Shown here piece after piece: positions 43,869 to 52,338 of a stretch of 64,000 bases of DNA (the first letter of the stretch is position 1; each line of letters starts with the position of its first letter). The notes under the pieces are model-generated. The model saw only the letters and a program-made list of their open reading frames with translations. It had not been told where the DNA came from and did no database searches. The translations under genes and the position numbers were made by a program. Source of the DNA: Streptomyces sp. NBC_00510 (lineage in GTDB: Bacteria; Actinomycetota; Actinomycetes; Streptomycetales; Streptomycetaceae); assembly GCA_036013505.1 (NCBI GenBank), contig CP107851.1, forward strand, positions 1,674,001-1,738,000, in the 5' to 3' direction.

Positions 43869-45263
43869 CTAGAGCACCCCGATCCGCTGCAGTGCCCGGG
43901 CCTGGCGGCCCGAGGGCCGCAGGGGCCAGTACAGGTAGCAGACGCCGCCCGTGCCGCTGCGCAGCTGCCCGTCGGCGGTGTAGCGCTTCGTCCTGAGCCA
44001 GATGGTTTCAAATTGCGACCGCTTGTAGACGCGGCGCACCGAGGCGTCGTCGGGGCTCGCGGGGTCGTTGGCGATGACGTCGCCGTCGGCGGTGAAGCCG
44101 ATGACGCACATCAGGTGCCCGGAGGTCCCGTACCCCGCGCCGTCGAGTTCACCGGCGAGGAAGGACTGGGACGTTATCACCGGGATGCCGGCCCTGATCA
44201 GCAGTTCGATGTCGTTCAGGCCGCGCAGCCGGGTGATGACGCCGACCATGTCGTGGTACGTGGCCGCGTAGGCCGCGTTGAACGGCCAGTTGCCGCAGCC
44301 CTCGTACTGGCTGTCGTAGGTGTAGCGGGCGGCGTGGTCGACCTGGGGGTCCGCGTAGGAGGGGTCGACCCAGGCCAGGTCGGCGGCGGCCGGCTTGCGG
44401 TCCCAGTACTCGATGACCATCTGGGAGCCCGTCGGGCTGCACCAGGCCTCGCCACCGTTGTCGTACTGCGGGTACTGCCCCTTGTGGATCTCCTGCGAGT
44501 AGCGCGGCACGGGCAGTTCGACCCCCCTTCCCACGCCCGGCACGGACGCCGGAACCGTGAAGCGGTCCGGGACGTCGGAGGCCATGGCGCCGAGCCGCCA
44601 GACGGTGGGGGTGACCCGGGAGCCGGGGGTGCGCAGCAGGGTGAGCCGCAGGCGGTACGAGGCGAGCCGCAGGCCCGAGGCGGGCTCGTCGACGGAGAGG
44701 GTGTCGGTCCAGACGCTGCTCCTGCCGTCGCTCTGGTCGTCGACGGAGGTGCGCTTGATGTCGGCGTCGCCGGAGGCCCAGCGGCCCATCACGTACCAGG
44801 GGGACCGGCTGCCGTCGGTGTACGTGGCGCCCAGCTCGACCTGGATCCAGGTGCCGGGTGGCGTGCGGGCGTTCCAGGAGGCGACGATCTCGGTCGCCGG
44901 GTGCCGCGGGGTGTGCTCGGGGGAGGTCCAGGTGGCGGTCTCCCACGTGGCGGTGATCCGGGTGTGCGGGTCGGTGTACTCCATCGTGCCGGTGGGCCGC
45001 AGGATCGCCACGCCGGGGCGCGGACCGGGCACGACACCGGTGCCGGAGCCCCGTCCGCGGTGCCAGTCGGCCCATCGCGTCCAGGCCCGGTAGTCCACGG
45101 CGGCCGCGTCGCCGTCGTGGGCGCCCGGCCTGCCCACCACGTCGTCGGCCAGGTCGCAGTCGTCCGCGCCGGACGCGGCGAAGGCCCGCGGAGCGGTCGT
45201 CGCCGCGGCTGCCGCCGCGATGGCGGCGGCCAGCACCGTACGACGTGGGGTCGGTCGGGTCAT
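43869..45263 (-). CDS. Secreted C39-like cysteine peptidase family protein
   Basis: 464 aa. A signal peptide with RR (TPRRTVLAAAIAA... RAFAASG) is followed by an N-terminal beta-rich region (residues about 60-270) and a C-terminal papain-like C39 domain: YSQEIHKGQYPQYDNGGEAW (Cys follows in AWCSPTGSQM), WPFNAAYAATYHDMVG, and the catalytic His in TSGHLMCVIGF followed by VIANDPASPDD. Bacteriocin-type C39 domains cut after GG, but here the domain is free and secreted. ATG 45263 is chosen at the signal peptide. Confidence 0.83.
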   Translation of the reverse strand: MTRPTPRRTVLAAAIAAAAAATTAPRAFAASGADDCDLADDVVGRPGAHDGDAAAVDYRAWTRWADWHRGRGSGTGVVPGPRPGVAILRPTGTMEYTDPHTRITATWETATWTSPEHTPRHPATEIVASWNARTPPGTWIQVELGATYTDGSRSPWYVMGRWASGDADIKRTSVDDQSDGRSSVWTDTLSVDEPASGLRLASYRLRLTLLRTPGSRVTPTVWRLGAMASDVPDRFTVPASVPGVGRGVELPVPRYSQEIHKGQYPQYDNGGEAWCSPTGSQMVIEYWDRKPAAADLAWVDPSYADPQVDHAARYTYDSQYEGCGNWPFNAAYAATYHDMVGVITRLRGLNDIELLIRAGIPVITSQSFLAGELDGAGYGTSGHLMCVIGFTADGDVIANDPASPDDASVRRVYKRSQFETIWLRTKRYTADGQLRSGTGGVCYLYWPLRPSGRQARALQRIGVL

Positions 45264-45555
45264 GGCGGGTGTCCCCCTGTCATGGGCATGGACGACAGGT
45301 GCACAACTATCGCTCCACGCGGGCTTTTCGACCAGCGCCCCCGAAAGGATCCGGGCATGTTCATTGGTCGACACCTCTGACACAGACAATGGCGGGACCC
45401 GGTAAACCGTCAAGCATATCCGCCGCCGTTTCGGCCTAATTCCTCATATTGAACTACCGGAAAAGCATCGAACGGAGTGTCATACGGCGACTCGGGCCGA
45501 CCGGTGAGAATGTGGCGCCGCTGGCCGACCGCACGCCGCCCGGAGGAATCGCCCG

Positions 45556-46728
45556 ATGACACTCGCCGCCGCCAGGGGCAGACGCACGCTGGCCGGCCTC
45601 GCCCTGCTGATCACCGGGGCCGCCGGGTGGCAGGCGTCCGCGGGCGAGGCGGCCACACCGCTCCCGGCCGCCTGCGCGACGTCGGTGCCCTTCCGGTCCG
45701 GGACGCAGGGGTACCACACCTTCCGCATCCCGGCGGTCGTACGCATCGGCGGGACCACCGTCCTCGCCTTCGCCGAGGGGCGCCGCAACTCCGGGGCGGA
45801 CGACGGTGACATCGACGTCGTGCTCCGGCGCTCCTACGACGGCGGCTGCACCTGGGAGCCGCTCCAGCTGATCGCCGACGCCGGTACCGAGACCTTCGGC
45901 AACCCCGCCCCGGTGGTGGATCCCCGCACCGGGCGCGTCGTGCTGCTGATCTGCCGCGACACCGGCCCGGAACGGCTCGTCTACGAACTGCACAGCGACT
46001 CGGGCGGCCTGACCTGGTCCCCGCCCCGCGACATCACCTCCGAGGTCAAACCCGCCAACTGGCGCTGGTACGCGACGGGTCCCGGGCACGCCATCGCCCT
46101 GAGGAGCGGCCCGCACGCCGGACGCCTGCTGGTGCCCGCCAACCACACGTCCGTCCTGGCCGGCGTGACGGTGCACGGCGCCCACGCGCTCTACAGCGAC
46201 AACGGCGGCCAGGACTGGCACATCGGCTTCGTCCAGGCCCTCCCCGGGGACTGGCTGAACCTCAACGAGAGCACGATGGCCGAACTCCCCGGCGGCCGGG
46301 TCTACGTCAACAGCCGTGACGACCGCGGATTCTCCGCCCCCACCCGTGCCGACGCCTACAGCTCCGACGGCGGGCTCAGCATCGACGGCATCTTCCGGCC
46401 GCAGGGCGCCCTGGAGGGTCCCGAAGTGCAGGGCAGCGTACTGCGCACCCAGGACGGGGCGCTGCTGTACTCGGGCCCGGCCTACCCCGCGAAACGCCGC
46501 AGGATGACCCTCCGGGTCAGCGGGGACCAGGGCGCCTCGTGGACGTCCGAACCCCCCGTCGGCGAACGTCCCGCGGCCTACTCCGACCTCGTCGAACTCG
46601 CCGACGGCACGGTCGGTCTGCTCTACGAGACCGGGATCACCTCTCCGTACGAGTCGTTGACGTTTGCCCGGTTGACGCAAGGGCCGAACGGATGGATTCC
46701 CACATTCGGTGCCCTCAGGGGTCGTTGA
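45556..46728 (+). CDS. Secreted exo-alpha-sialidase (GH33)
   Basis: 390 aa. Signal peptide (GRRTLAGLALLITGAAGWQA), then a six-bladed propeller with the FRIP motif (HTFRIPAVV, active-site Arg) and four Asp-box repeats (SYDGGCTW, SDSGGLTW, SDNGGQDW, SGDQGASW). Active-site Tyr/Glu region: NESTMAELPGG and YSDLVELADG. It removes terminal sialic acids from glycans. ATG 45556 is behind GGAGG. The upstream divergent gap (45264-45555) is A/T-richer than average but shows no clear box. Confidence 0.9.
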   Translation: MTLAAARGRRTLAGLALLITGAAGWQASAGEAATPLPAACATSVPFRSGTQGYHTFRIPAVVRIGGTTVLAFAEGRRNSGADDGDIDVVLRRSYDGGCTWEPLQLIADAGTETFGNPAPVVDPRTGRVVLLICRDTGPERLVYELHSDSGGLTWSPPRDITSEVKPANWRWYATGPGHAIALRSGPHAGRLLVPANHTSVLAGVTVHGAHALYSDNGGQDWHIGFVQALPGDWLNLNESTMAELPGGRVYVNSRDDRGFSAPTRADAYSSDGGLSIDGIFRPQGALEGPEVQGSVLRTQDGALLYSGPAYPAKRRRMTLRVSGDQGASWTSEPPVGERPAAYSDLVELADGTVGLLYETGITSPYESLTFARLTQGPNGWIPTFGALRGR

Positions 46729-46765
46729 TCAGGGTCCACCGAGCGATCGTCCACGAGGAGAACGA

Positions 46766-47035
46766 ATGATGCGCATCGCGAAGGCCGCGGCCCTGACCGC
46801 TGTCGCCGGCGCCACCGTGATGGGTGCCGCAGGCGCCGCCGGCGCGACCGACCACGGTCGCGGCTACGACCACGGCGGTGCCTCGGCCCAGGCCGCCGCC
46901 GTCGGCTCGCCCGGTGTCGCCAGCGGCAACGTCATCCAGATCCCGGTCAGCGTGCCGATCAACCTGTGCGGCAACACCGTCAACATCATCGCGCTGCTCA
47001 ACCCCGCGCTCGGCAACGCCTGCGTCAACGCGTGA
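46766..47035 (+). CDS. Short chaplin (aerial-hyphae hydrophobic surface protein)
   Basis: 89 aa. A signal peptide (RIAKAAALTAVAGATVMGAA) is followed by a short Gly/His/Tyr spacer and one chaplin domain: SGNVIQIPVSVPINLCGNTV and NIIALLNPALGNACVNA, with the two conserved Cys that make the intramolecular disulfide. No sortase signal, so it is a short chaplin (ChpD-H class). The start codon is doubled (ATGATG at 46766); GAGGAG precedes it. Only 37 bp after the sialidase stop, so it may be partly read through from that gene. Confidence 0.93.
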   Translation: MMRIAKAAALTAVAGATVMGAAGAAGATDHGRGYDHGGASAQAAAVGSPGVASGNVIQIPVSVPINLCGNTVNIIALLNPALGNACVNA

Positions 47036-47069
47036 TCCGGCGCCCCCACGAGGGGCACGGAAAGAACGC

Positions 47070-47107
47070 CCAGAGGGGCGTACGGGAAATCCCGTACGCC
47101 CTTCTGG
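47070..47107. terminator. Bidirectional intrinsic terminator
   Basis: An 18-bp stem (47070-47087 with 47090-47107, one G-T wobble) with a tiny A-rich loop is followed on the plus strand by CTTTTC. It lies between the convergent chaplin and threonine-aldolase-like genes. One of the few here with a T-run. Confidence 0.85.
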
Positions 47108-47117
47108 CTTTTCGGAT

Positions 47118-48215
47118 TCAGGCGGAATGGGCGGCCATTTCCTCGGCCAGCGCCGCCGCGAAGGAATCCACGTCCTCCTCCGTGGTGTCGAACGAGCACA
47201 TCCAGCGGACCTCACCGGTCGACTCGTCCCAGAAGTAGAAGCGGTAGCGCTTCTGCAGCCGTTCACTGACCTCACGCGGCAGCCGCGCGAAGACCGCGTT
47301 GGCCTGGACGGGGCGGACGACGGTGACGCCCTCGACGGCGCGGACGGCCGACTCCAGGCGCCGGGCCATCGCGTTGGCGTGACCGGCGCTGCGCAGCCAC
47401 AGGTCACCGGCGAGCAGCGCCTCGAACTGCACCGAGACGAAGCGCATCTTGGAGGCGAGCTGCATGGACAGCTTCCGCAGGTGCTTCATCGCCCGCACCC
47501 GCTCCGGGTTCAGCACCACGACGCACTCGCCCAGCAACAACCCGTTCTTGGTGCCGCCGAAGGAGAGGACGTCCACGCCCGCGTCGGTGGTGAACTCCCG
47601 CAGCGGCACCCCGAGGGTGGCCGCGGCGTTGGCGATCCGCGAGCCGTCGAGGTGGACGGCGAGGCCCCGTTCGTGGGCGTGGTCGCAGATCGCGCGGATC
47701 TCCTCGGGCGTGTAGCAGGTGCCCAGTTCGGTGGACTGCGTGATCGAGACGACCTGCGGCTGCGCGCGGTGCTCGTCGTCGAAGCCCCAGGCCTCCCGGT
47801 CGATCAGCTCGGGGGTGAGCTTGCCGTCCGGGGTGGGCACGGTGAGCAGCTTCAGGCCGCCCATCCGCTCCGGGGCGCCGCCCTCGTCCACGTTGATGTG
47901 GGCGGAGGCGGCGCAGACGACCGCGCCCCAGCGCTCGGTCAGCGCCTGCAGGGCCACGACGTTGGCGCCGGTGCCGTTGAAGACCGGGAAGGCCTCGGCC
48001 CGCGGGCCGAAGTGGCCGCGGAAGACCTCCTGCAGATGGGCGGTGTAGTCGTCCTCGCCGTAGGCGACCTGGTGGCCGCCGTTGGCGAGCGCGATCGCCG
48101 CCAGCACCTCGGGGTGGACGCCCGCGTAGTTGTCGCTGGCGAAGCCCCGGACCCGGGGGTCGTGGTGCCGGACCGCGTCGGTCGGGGGTGCGGTCACGGG
48201 CGGGGTGTCAGCCAC
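47118..48215 (-). CDS. Threonine aldolase / beta-eliminating lyase family PLP enzyme
   Basis: 365 aa, fold type I PLP enzyme of the low-specificity threonine aldolase family. N-terminal GFASDNYAGVHPEVL, VFNGTGANVVALQAL, AHINVDEGGAPE, HLDGSRIANAAATLG, and the PLP-Lys in SFGGTKNGLLLGE. It would cleave beta-hydroxy amino acids to glycine and an aldehyde. GTG 48215 (GGAA upstream) overlaps the SDR end by 22 bp; GTG 48197, which gives a GTGA overlap, is possible. Last gene of a three-gene operon. Confidence 0.85.
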   Translation of the reverse strand: MADTPPVTAPPTDAVRHHDPRVRGFASDNYAGVHPEVLAAIALANGGHQVAYGEDDYTAHLQEVFRGHFGPRAEAFPVFNGTGANVVALQALTERWGAVVCAASAHINVDEGGAPERMGGLKLLTVPTPDGKLTPELIDREAWGFDDEHRAQPQVVSITQSTELGTCYTPEEIRAICDHAHERGLAVHLDGSRIANAAATLGVPLREFTTDAGVDVLSFGGTKNGLLLGECVVVLNPERVRAMKHLRKLSMQLASKMRFVSVQFEALLAGDLWLRSAGHANAMARRLESAVRAVEGVTVVRPVQANAVFARLPREVSERLQKRYRFYFWDESTGEVRWMCSFDTTEEDVDSFAAALAEEMAAHSA

Positions 48216-48988
48216 TGGCGGGTTCCGTTCACTTCCTCGGCGGGCCGGTTCCACACGTCGGCGATGGCGTCGGCCAAATCGGTCACATCGGTGAAGCCCG
48301 CGAACTTGGCGTTCGGGCGCTCCTTGCGCATCTGCTCGTGCACCAGGGCCTTGATCACCAGCACGGTGGCCGCGGCGCTCGGGGCGTGCTCCCCCGCGAG
48401 CTTGCGGAAGGAGTCTCCCATGGCCAGCGTCCACGCCTCGGCCGCGGCCTTGGCCGCGGCGTACGCGGCGTTGCCCGCGGTGGGCTGGGTGGCCCCGGCG
48501 GCGCTGATCAGCACGTAGCGCCCGAAGGGGCTGGAGAGCAGCCCGTCGTGGAAGGCGAGCGAGGTGTTCTGGACGGTGCGGATGAGGAGCTTCTCCAGGA
48601 AGTCCCAGTCCGCGAGGTCGGTCTCCTGGAAGGAGGCCGATCCGCGCCAGCCGCCGACCAGGTGGACCATGCCGTCGATCCGGCCGTGCTCCTTCTCGAT
48701 CCGGCCCGCCCACTCGCGGGTGGCGTCCAGGTCGAGGAGGTCGACGATGTCCCCGGTGATCCCGGCGCCGCCCGCGTCGAAGCGGGCCAGGTCCACGGCC
48801 TCGGCGAGCCGCTCCGGGTTGGCGTCCGCGGCGATGACCCAGGCGCCGGCACGGGCCAGCCGCTGCAGCGTCGCGCGTCCGGCGGGGCCGCCGGCCCCCG
48901 CCACCGCGATCACGGCTCCGGCCAGGGGTCCCCTGGCCGCCTCGTTGGCTTCCGTCATCTCCGCCGCCTCCTCGCCTGGATCGGTCAC
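48194..48988 (-). CDS. Short-chain dehydrogenase/reductase
   Basis: 264 aa. The nucleotide-binding motif is atypical (VIAVAGAGGPAGRATLQRLA) but is followed by VIAADANPERL, MVHLVGGWRG, and catalytic ISAAGATQ...AYAAAKAA (Ser, Tyr and Lys in the usual spacing). GTG 48988 overlaps the DUF6421 stop. Product unknown; its fixed place between DUF6421 and an aldolase-type enzyme suggests a shared small-molecule route. Confidence 0.85.
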   Translation of the reverse strand: MTDPGEEAAEMTEANEAARGPLAGAVIAVAGAGGPAGRATLQRLARAGAWVIAADANPERLAEAVDLARFDAGGAGITGDIVDLLDLDATREWAGRIEKEHGRIDGMVHLVGGWRGSASFQETDLADWDFLEKLLIRTVQNTSLAFHDGLLSSPFGRYVLISAAGATQPTAGNAAYAAAKAAAEAWTLAMGDSFRKLAGEHAPSAAATVLVIKALVHEQMRKERPNAKFAGFTDVTDLADAIADVWNRPAEEVNGTRQWLTPRP

Positions 48989-50403
48989 GCGGCCACCTGA
49001 CCCGTGCCGCGGGCCGTGATGCCCTTGGTCGAGGCGATCACATCACGCAGCTTCTTGGCCAGGGCCTCGTAGAACATGCTGAGCGGAAATTCGTCCGGCA
49101 GCACGTCGTCCACGAGCTTCCGCGGCGGCTGGTCGAGGTCCAGGGCCTCCGGGCCCTTGGCCCAGACCGAACCGGGGTGCGGTGAGAGGTAGCCGGCGAC
49201 GAGGTCGTAGGCGGCCAACCAGTGCACGAGCTTGGGGCGGTCGATGCCGTCCCGGTAGAGCTTCTCGATCTCGGCGCACAGCTGGTTGGTCACCTGCGGG
49301 GCGCGCTGCCAGTCGATGTGGAGCTTGTTGTCCGTCCAGCGTACGGCGTCGTGCTTGTGCAGGTACGCGAAGAGCAGCTGGCCGCCGAGGCCGTCGTAGT
49401 TGCGGACGCGGTCGCCGGTGACCGGGAAGCGGAAGAGGCGGTCGAAGAGGATCGCGTACTGGACGTAGCGGCCCATGCCGTGGCCCTCGGCCTCCAGCTT
49501 CACGGCCTCCTTGAAGGTCGTGAGGTCGCAGCGCAGCTCCTCCAGGCCGTACATCCAGAACGGCTGCCGCTGCTTGATCATGAAGGGGTCGAAGGGCAGG
49601 TCGCCGTGGCTGTGCGTGCGGTCGTGGATCATGTCCCACAGCGTGAAGGTCTGCTGGCTGAGGTCCTGGTCCGCCAGCAGTTCCTCGGCGTCCTCGGGGA
49701 GCGCGAGACCGAGGGTGTCCACGGCGGCGCGGCTCACGGCGCGGAAGCGGGCGGCCTCGCGGTCGCAGAAGATGCCGCCCCAGGTGAAGCGCTCGGGCGC
49801 CTCGCGGACGGCGACGGTCTCGGGGAAGAGCACCGCGGAGTTCGTGTCGTACCCGGGGGTGAAGTCCTCGAAGGTGATCGGCACGAAGAGGGGGTTGTCG
49901 TAGCGGGTGCGCTCCAGCTCGGACAGCCACTGCGGCCAGACGACGCGCAGCGCGACGGCCTCCAGGTTGCGGTCCGGGTTGCCGTTCTGCGTGTACATCG
50001 GGAACACCACGAGGTGCTCCAGGCCGTCCTGGCGGTCGGCCGCGGGGTGGAAGGCCAGCAGCGAGTCGAGGAAGTCCGGCACCGCGAAGCCGCCCTCGGC
50101 CCAGCGGCGCAGGTCCACGACCAGGGCCTCGTGGTAGGCCTTGTCGTGCGGCACGAGCGGGGAGAGGTCCTCGACGGCGCGGACCACCCGGTCCAGGGCG
50201 CTCTCGACGGCGGCGCGCCCGGGCGCACCCTCCGCGGAGAAGTCGACCGAGCCGTCCTTGCTCTGCCAGGGACGGATCTCCTCCACCGCCTGCTTCAGGA
50301 CCGCCCATGCCGGATGCCGGACAATGCCGCCGCCGGACACACCGGTCTCGCTGGTGGCTGCGCTGTCTATCGATGCCGCTGCCGGCGACAGAATTTCCGT
50401 CAT
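48985..50403 (-). CDS. DUF6421 family protein, function unknown
   Basis: 472 aa, soluble and without signal peptide. Striking conserved-looking segments rich in potential catalytic or metal residues: TLWDMIHDRTHSHGDLPFDP (about residues 256-275), FWMYGLEELRCDL, and RVRNYDGLGGQLLFAYLHKHD. The His/Asp cluster suggests a metal-dependent enzyme, but I recognise no characterised family. First gene of the operon with an SDR and a threonine-aldolase-like enzyme; promoter at 50441-50468. Confidence 0.75.
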   Translation of the reverse strand: MTEILSPAAASIDSAATSETGVSGGGIVRHPAWAVLKQAVEEIRPWQSKDGSVDFSAEGAPGRAAVESALDRVVRAVEDLSPLVPHDKAYHEALVVDLRRWAEGGFAVPDFLDSLLAFHPAADRQDGLEHLVVFPMYTQNGNPDRNLEAVALRVVWPQWLSELERTRYDNPLFVPITFEDFTPGYDTNSAVLFPETVAVREAPERFTWGGIFCDREAARFRAVSRAAVDTLGLALPEDAEELLADQDLSQQTFTLWDMIHDRTHSHGDLPFDPFMIKQRQPFWMYGLEELRCDLTTFKEAVKLEAEGHGMGRYVQYAILFDRLFRFPVTGDRVRNYDGLGGQLLFAYLHKHDAVRWTDNKLHIDWQRAPQVTNQLCAEIEKLYRDGIDRPKLVHWLAAYDLVAGYLSPHPGSVWAKGPEALDLDQPPRKLVDDVLPDEFPLSMFYEALAKKLRDVIASTKGITARGTGQVAA

Positions 50404-50439
50404 GACCCCTCCTTCGCTGAAGAACCTCTTGTCGGCCCA

Positions 50440-50468
50440 CCGTATATACGGCAGCTTCTCCCGTTCAA
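50440..50468 (-). promoter_or_regulatory. Promoter of the DUF6421 operon with a palindrome over the -10 box
   Basis: On the minus strand, TTGAAC (50468-50463), a 16-bp spacer, then TATACG (50446-50441). The -10 lies within a perfect 12-bp palindrome CCGTATATACGG (50440-50451). About 37 bp separates the -10 from ATG 50403. Confidence 0.6.
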
Positions 50469-50631
50469 GTGGAGGCGGAGGAGATTCTTCCGCGGGAAGG
50501 GCCCCGGACCGTGGATCTTCCTGCGGGCGGCCGCGCCGTTCATCCCGCGTTCGGCCCTGTGCCGCAAGGGGCCGCTAGGCTGCGAGCGTCCCGTCGATCA
50601 CCCGCAGCACCCAGCACGGAAGCGATCCCCC

Positions 50632-51327
50632 TTGAGTTTTCTCACCGTCGGCCATCGCGGTGTCATGGGCGTCGAGCCCGAGAACACCCTCCGCTCCTTC
50701 GTCCGCGCCGAGCGCGAGGACATGGACCAGATCGAGCTCGACCTGCACCTCAGCAAGGACGGCGCCCTGATCGTCATGCACGACGTGAAGGTCGACCGCA
50801 CCACGGACGGCTCCGGGCCGATCGGCGACCTCACCCTGGACGAGCTGCGCGAGCTGGACGCGGGCGCCGGTGAGCGGATCCCGGTGTTCGAGGAGGTCCT
50901 GGACGCGGTCGCCAAGCCGATCCAGGCCGAGATCAAGGACGTCGCTGCGGCCCGCGTACTGGCCGAGGTGATGCGCGAGCGCGACCTGGTCGAGCGCGTC
51001 GACGTGCTGTCCTTCCACGACGAGGCGCTCGCCGAGATCCGCGAGTGCCTGCCCGACGTGCGCACCGTGCTGGTCGCCCAGGGCCCCATGGGCGCGGAGA
51101 TCGTCACCCGGGCCCAGGCGGTCGGCGCGAAGCTCGTCAGCCTGAGCCTGCGGCGGATCAGCCTGGCGCTGGTGCAGGAGTGCCACCGCGCGGGGATCTC
51201 GGTGATCGCCTGGACCGTGAACACCCCCGCCGACCTCGCGCTGGCACGGGCCCTCGGCCTCGACGGCGTCGTCACCGACATGCCGGCCGTCAAGCGCGCG
51301 GTCGAGGGCGGCCTCACCGACTGGTGA
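50632..51327 (+). CDS. Glycerophosphodiester phosphodiesterase
   Basis: 231 aa, GDPD TIM-barrel. N-terminal VGHRGVMGVEPENTLRSF (catalytic His and Glu), QIELDLHLSKDGALIVMHDV (metal Glu/Asp and catalytic His), and a C-terminal VIAWTVNTPADLALAR followed by GLDGVVTDMP. It hydrolyses glycerophosphodiesters to glycerol 3-phosphate and an alcohol. The start is TTG 50632 behind GGAAG; no ATG or GTG fits the family N-terminus. No signal peptide. Confidence 0.9.
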   Translation: MSFLTVGHRGVMGVEPENTLRSFVRAEREDMDQIELDLHLSKDGALIVMHDVKVDRTTDGSGPIGDLTLDELRELDAGAGERIPVFEEVLDAVAKPIQAEIKDVAAARVLAEVMRERDLVERVDVLSFHDEALAEIRECLPDVRTVLVAQGPMGAEIVTRAQAVGAKLVSLSLRRISLALVQECHRAGISVIAWTVNTPADLALARALGLDGVVTDMPAVKRAVEGGLTDW

Positions 51328-51379
51328 CCCGCCCGCCCCGCAACACGCCCGACACAACCGTCCGGCATGCGGGATCCGG

Positions 51380-51393
51380 CCACGATGTCGTGG
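51380..51393. promoter_or_regulatory. 14-bp palindrome upstream of the amino-acid transporter operon
   Basis: CCACGA-TG-TCGTGG is a perfect dyad 33 bp before the binding-protein start. It may be an operator; no regulator gene is adjacent. Confidence 0.4.
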
Positions 51394-51426
51394 ACATCCG
51401 GCGCCCGGCGGTGCCAATGTCCCGCC

Positions 51427-52338
51427 ATGCGTACCGCATTCGCCCTCCGGGTTCCCGCGCGCCTCACCTCCGCCGCGGCGGTCCTCGTCCTCGGCCTCAC
51501 CGCGGCGGCGTGCGCCCCGCAGGAGGACTCCGCCTCCCGCGGCCCCTCGTCGCCCGCAGGCTCCGCCCCGGCCTCGGCCGGGGCGTCCTGCGCACCGGGC
51601 AAGCTGGACACCCGTACCGCGGACGTCCTCACGATCGGCACCGACAACCCCGCCTACGCCCCCTGGTTCCAGGACAACAAGCCGGCCAACGGCAAGGGGT
51701 ACGAGTCCGCGGTCGCCTACGCGGTGGCGAAGCGGCTGGGCTACGGCAAGGGCGCCGTCACCTGGCGGACGGTCGCCTTCAACAACGCCTTCGCCCCCGG
51801 CGCCAAGTCCTTCGACTTCGACATCAACCAGGTCTCCGTCACCGCGGACCGCCGGAAGGCCGTGGACTTCTCCTCCGGCTACTACGACGTGCGCCAGGCC
51901 GTCGTCGCCCTGAAGGACTCCCCGGCCGCGAACGCCACGGACGTCGCCGCGCTGAAGAAGGTCAAGCTGGGCGCCCAGGTCGGCACGACGAGCCTCGACC
52001 TCATCAACGACGAGATCAAGCCGGAGCGCACCGCGGCCGTCTACCAGAAGAACGACCTCGCCGTCGCCGCCCTCAAGAACGGCCAGGTGGACGCCATCGT
52101 CGTCGACCTGCCCACCGCCTTCTACATCACCTCCGCGGAACTGGACGACGCCAAGGTCGTCGGCCAGTTCGCGACCACCGCCGGCGCACAGGAGCAGTTC
52201 GGCCTCGTCCTGGACAAGGGCAGCCCGCTCACCGCCTGCGTCACCGAGGCCGTCGACGCCCTGCGGGCGGACGGCACGCTCGCGAAGCTGGAGCAGCAGT
52301 GGCTGTCCGACGCGGTCGGCGCACCGGTGCTCAAGTGA
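51427..52338 (+). CDS. Amino-acid ABC transporter substrate-binding lipoprotein
   Basis: 303 aa, solute-binding protein family 3. The signal peptide ends in lipobox TAAAC (Cys 29). The mature domain has DVLTIGTDNPAYAPWF, GYESAVAYAVAKRLGY, FDINQVSVTADRRKAVDFSS, and GAQVGTTSLDLI, the pattern of polar amino-acid binders. It starts at ATG 51427 and overlaps the permease start (GTGA). Ligand not resolved. Confidence 0.9.
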   Translation: MRTAFALRVPARLTSAAAVLVLGLTAAACAPQEDSASRGPSSPAGSAPASAGASCAPGKLDTRTADVLTIGTDNPAYAPWFQDNKPANGKGYESAVAYAVAKRLGYGKGAVTWRTVAFNNAFAPGAKSFDFDINQVSVTADRRKAVDFSSGYYDVRQAVVALKDSPAANATDVAALKKVKLGAQVGTTSLDLINDEIKPERTAAVYQKNDLAVAALKNGQVDAIVVDLPTAFYITSAELDDAKVVGQFATTAGAQEQFGLVLDKGSPLTACVTEAVDALRADGTLAKLEQQWLSDAVGAPVLK

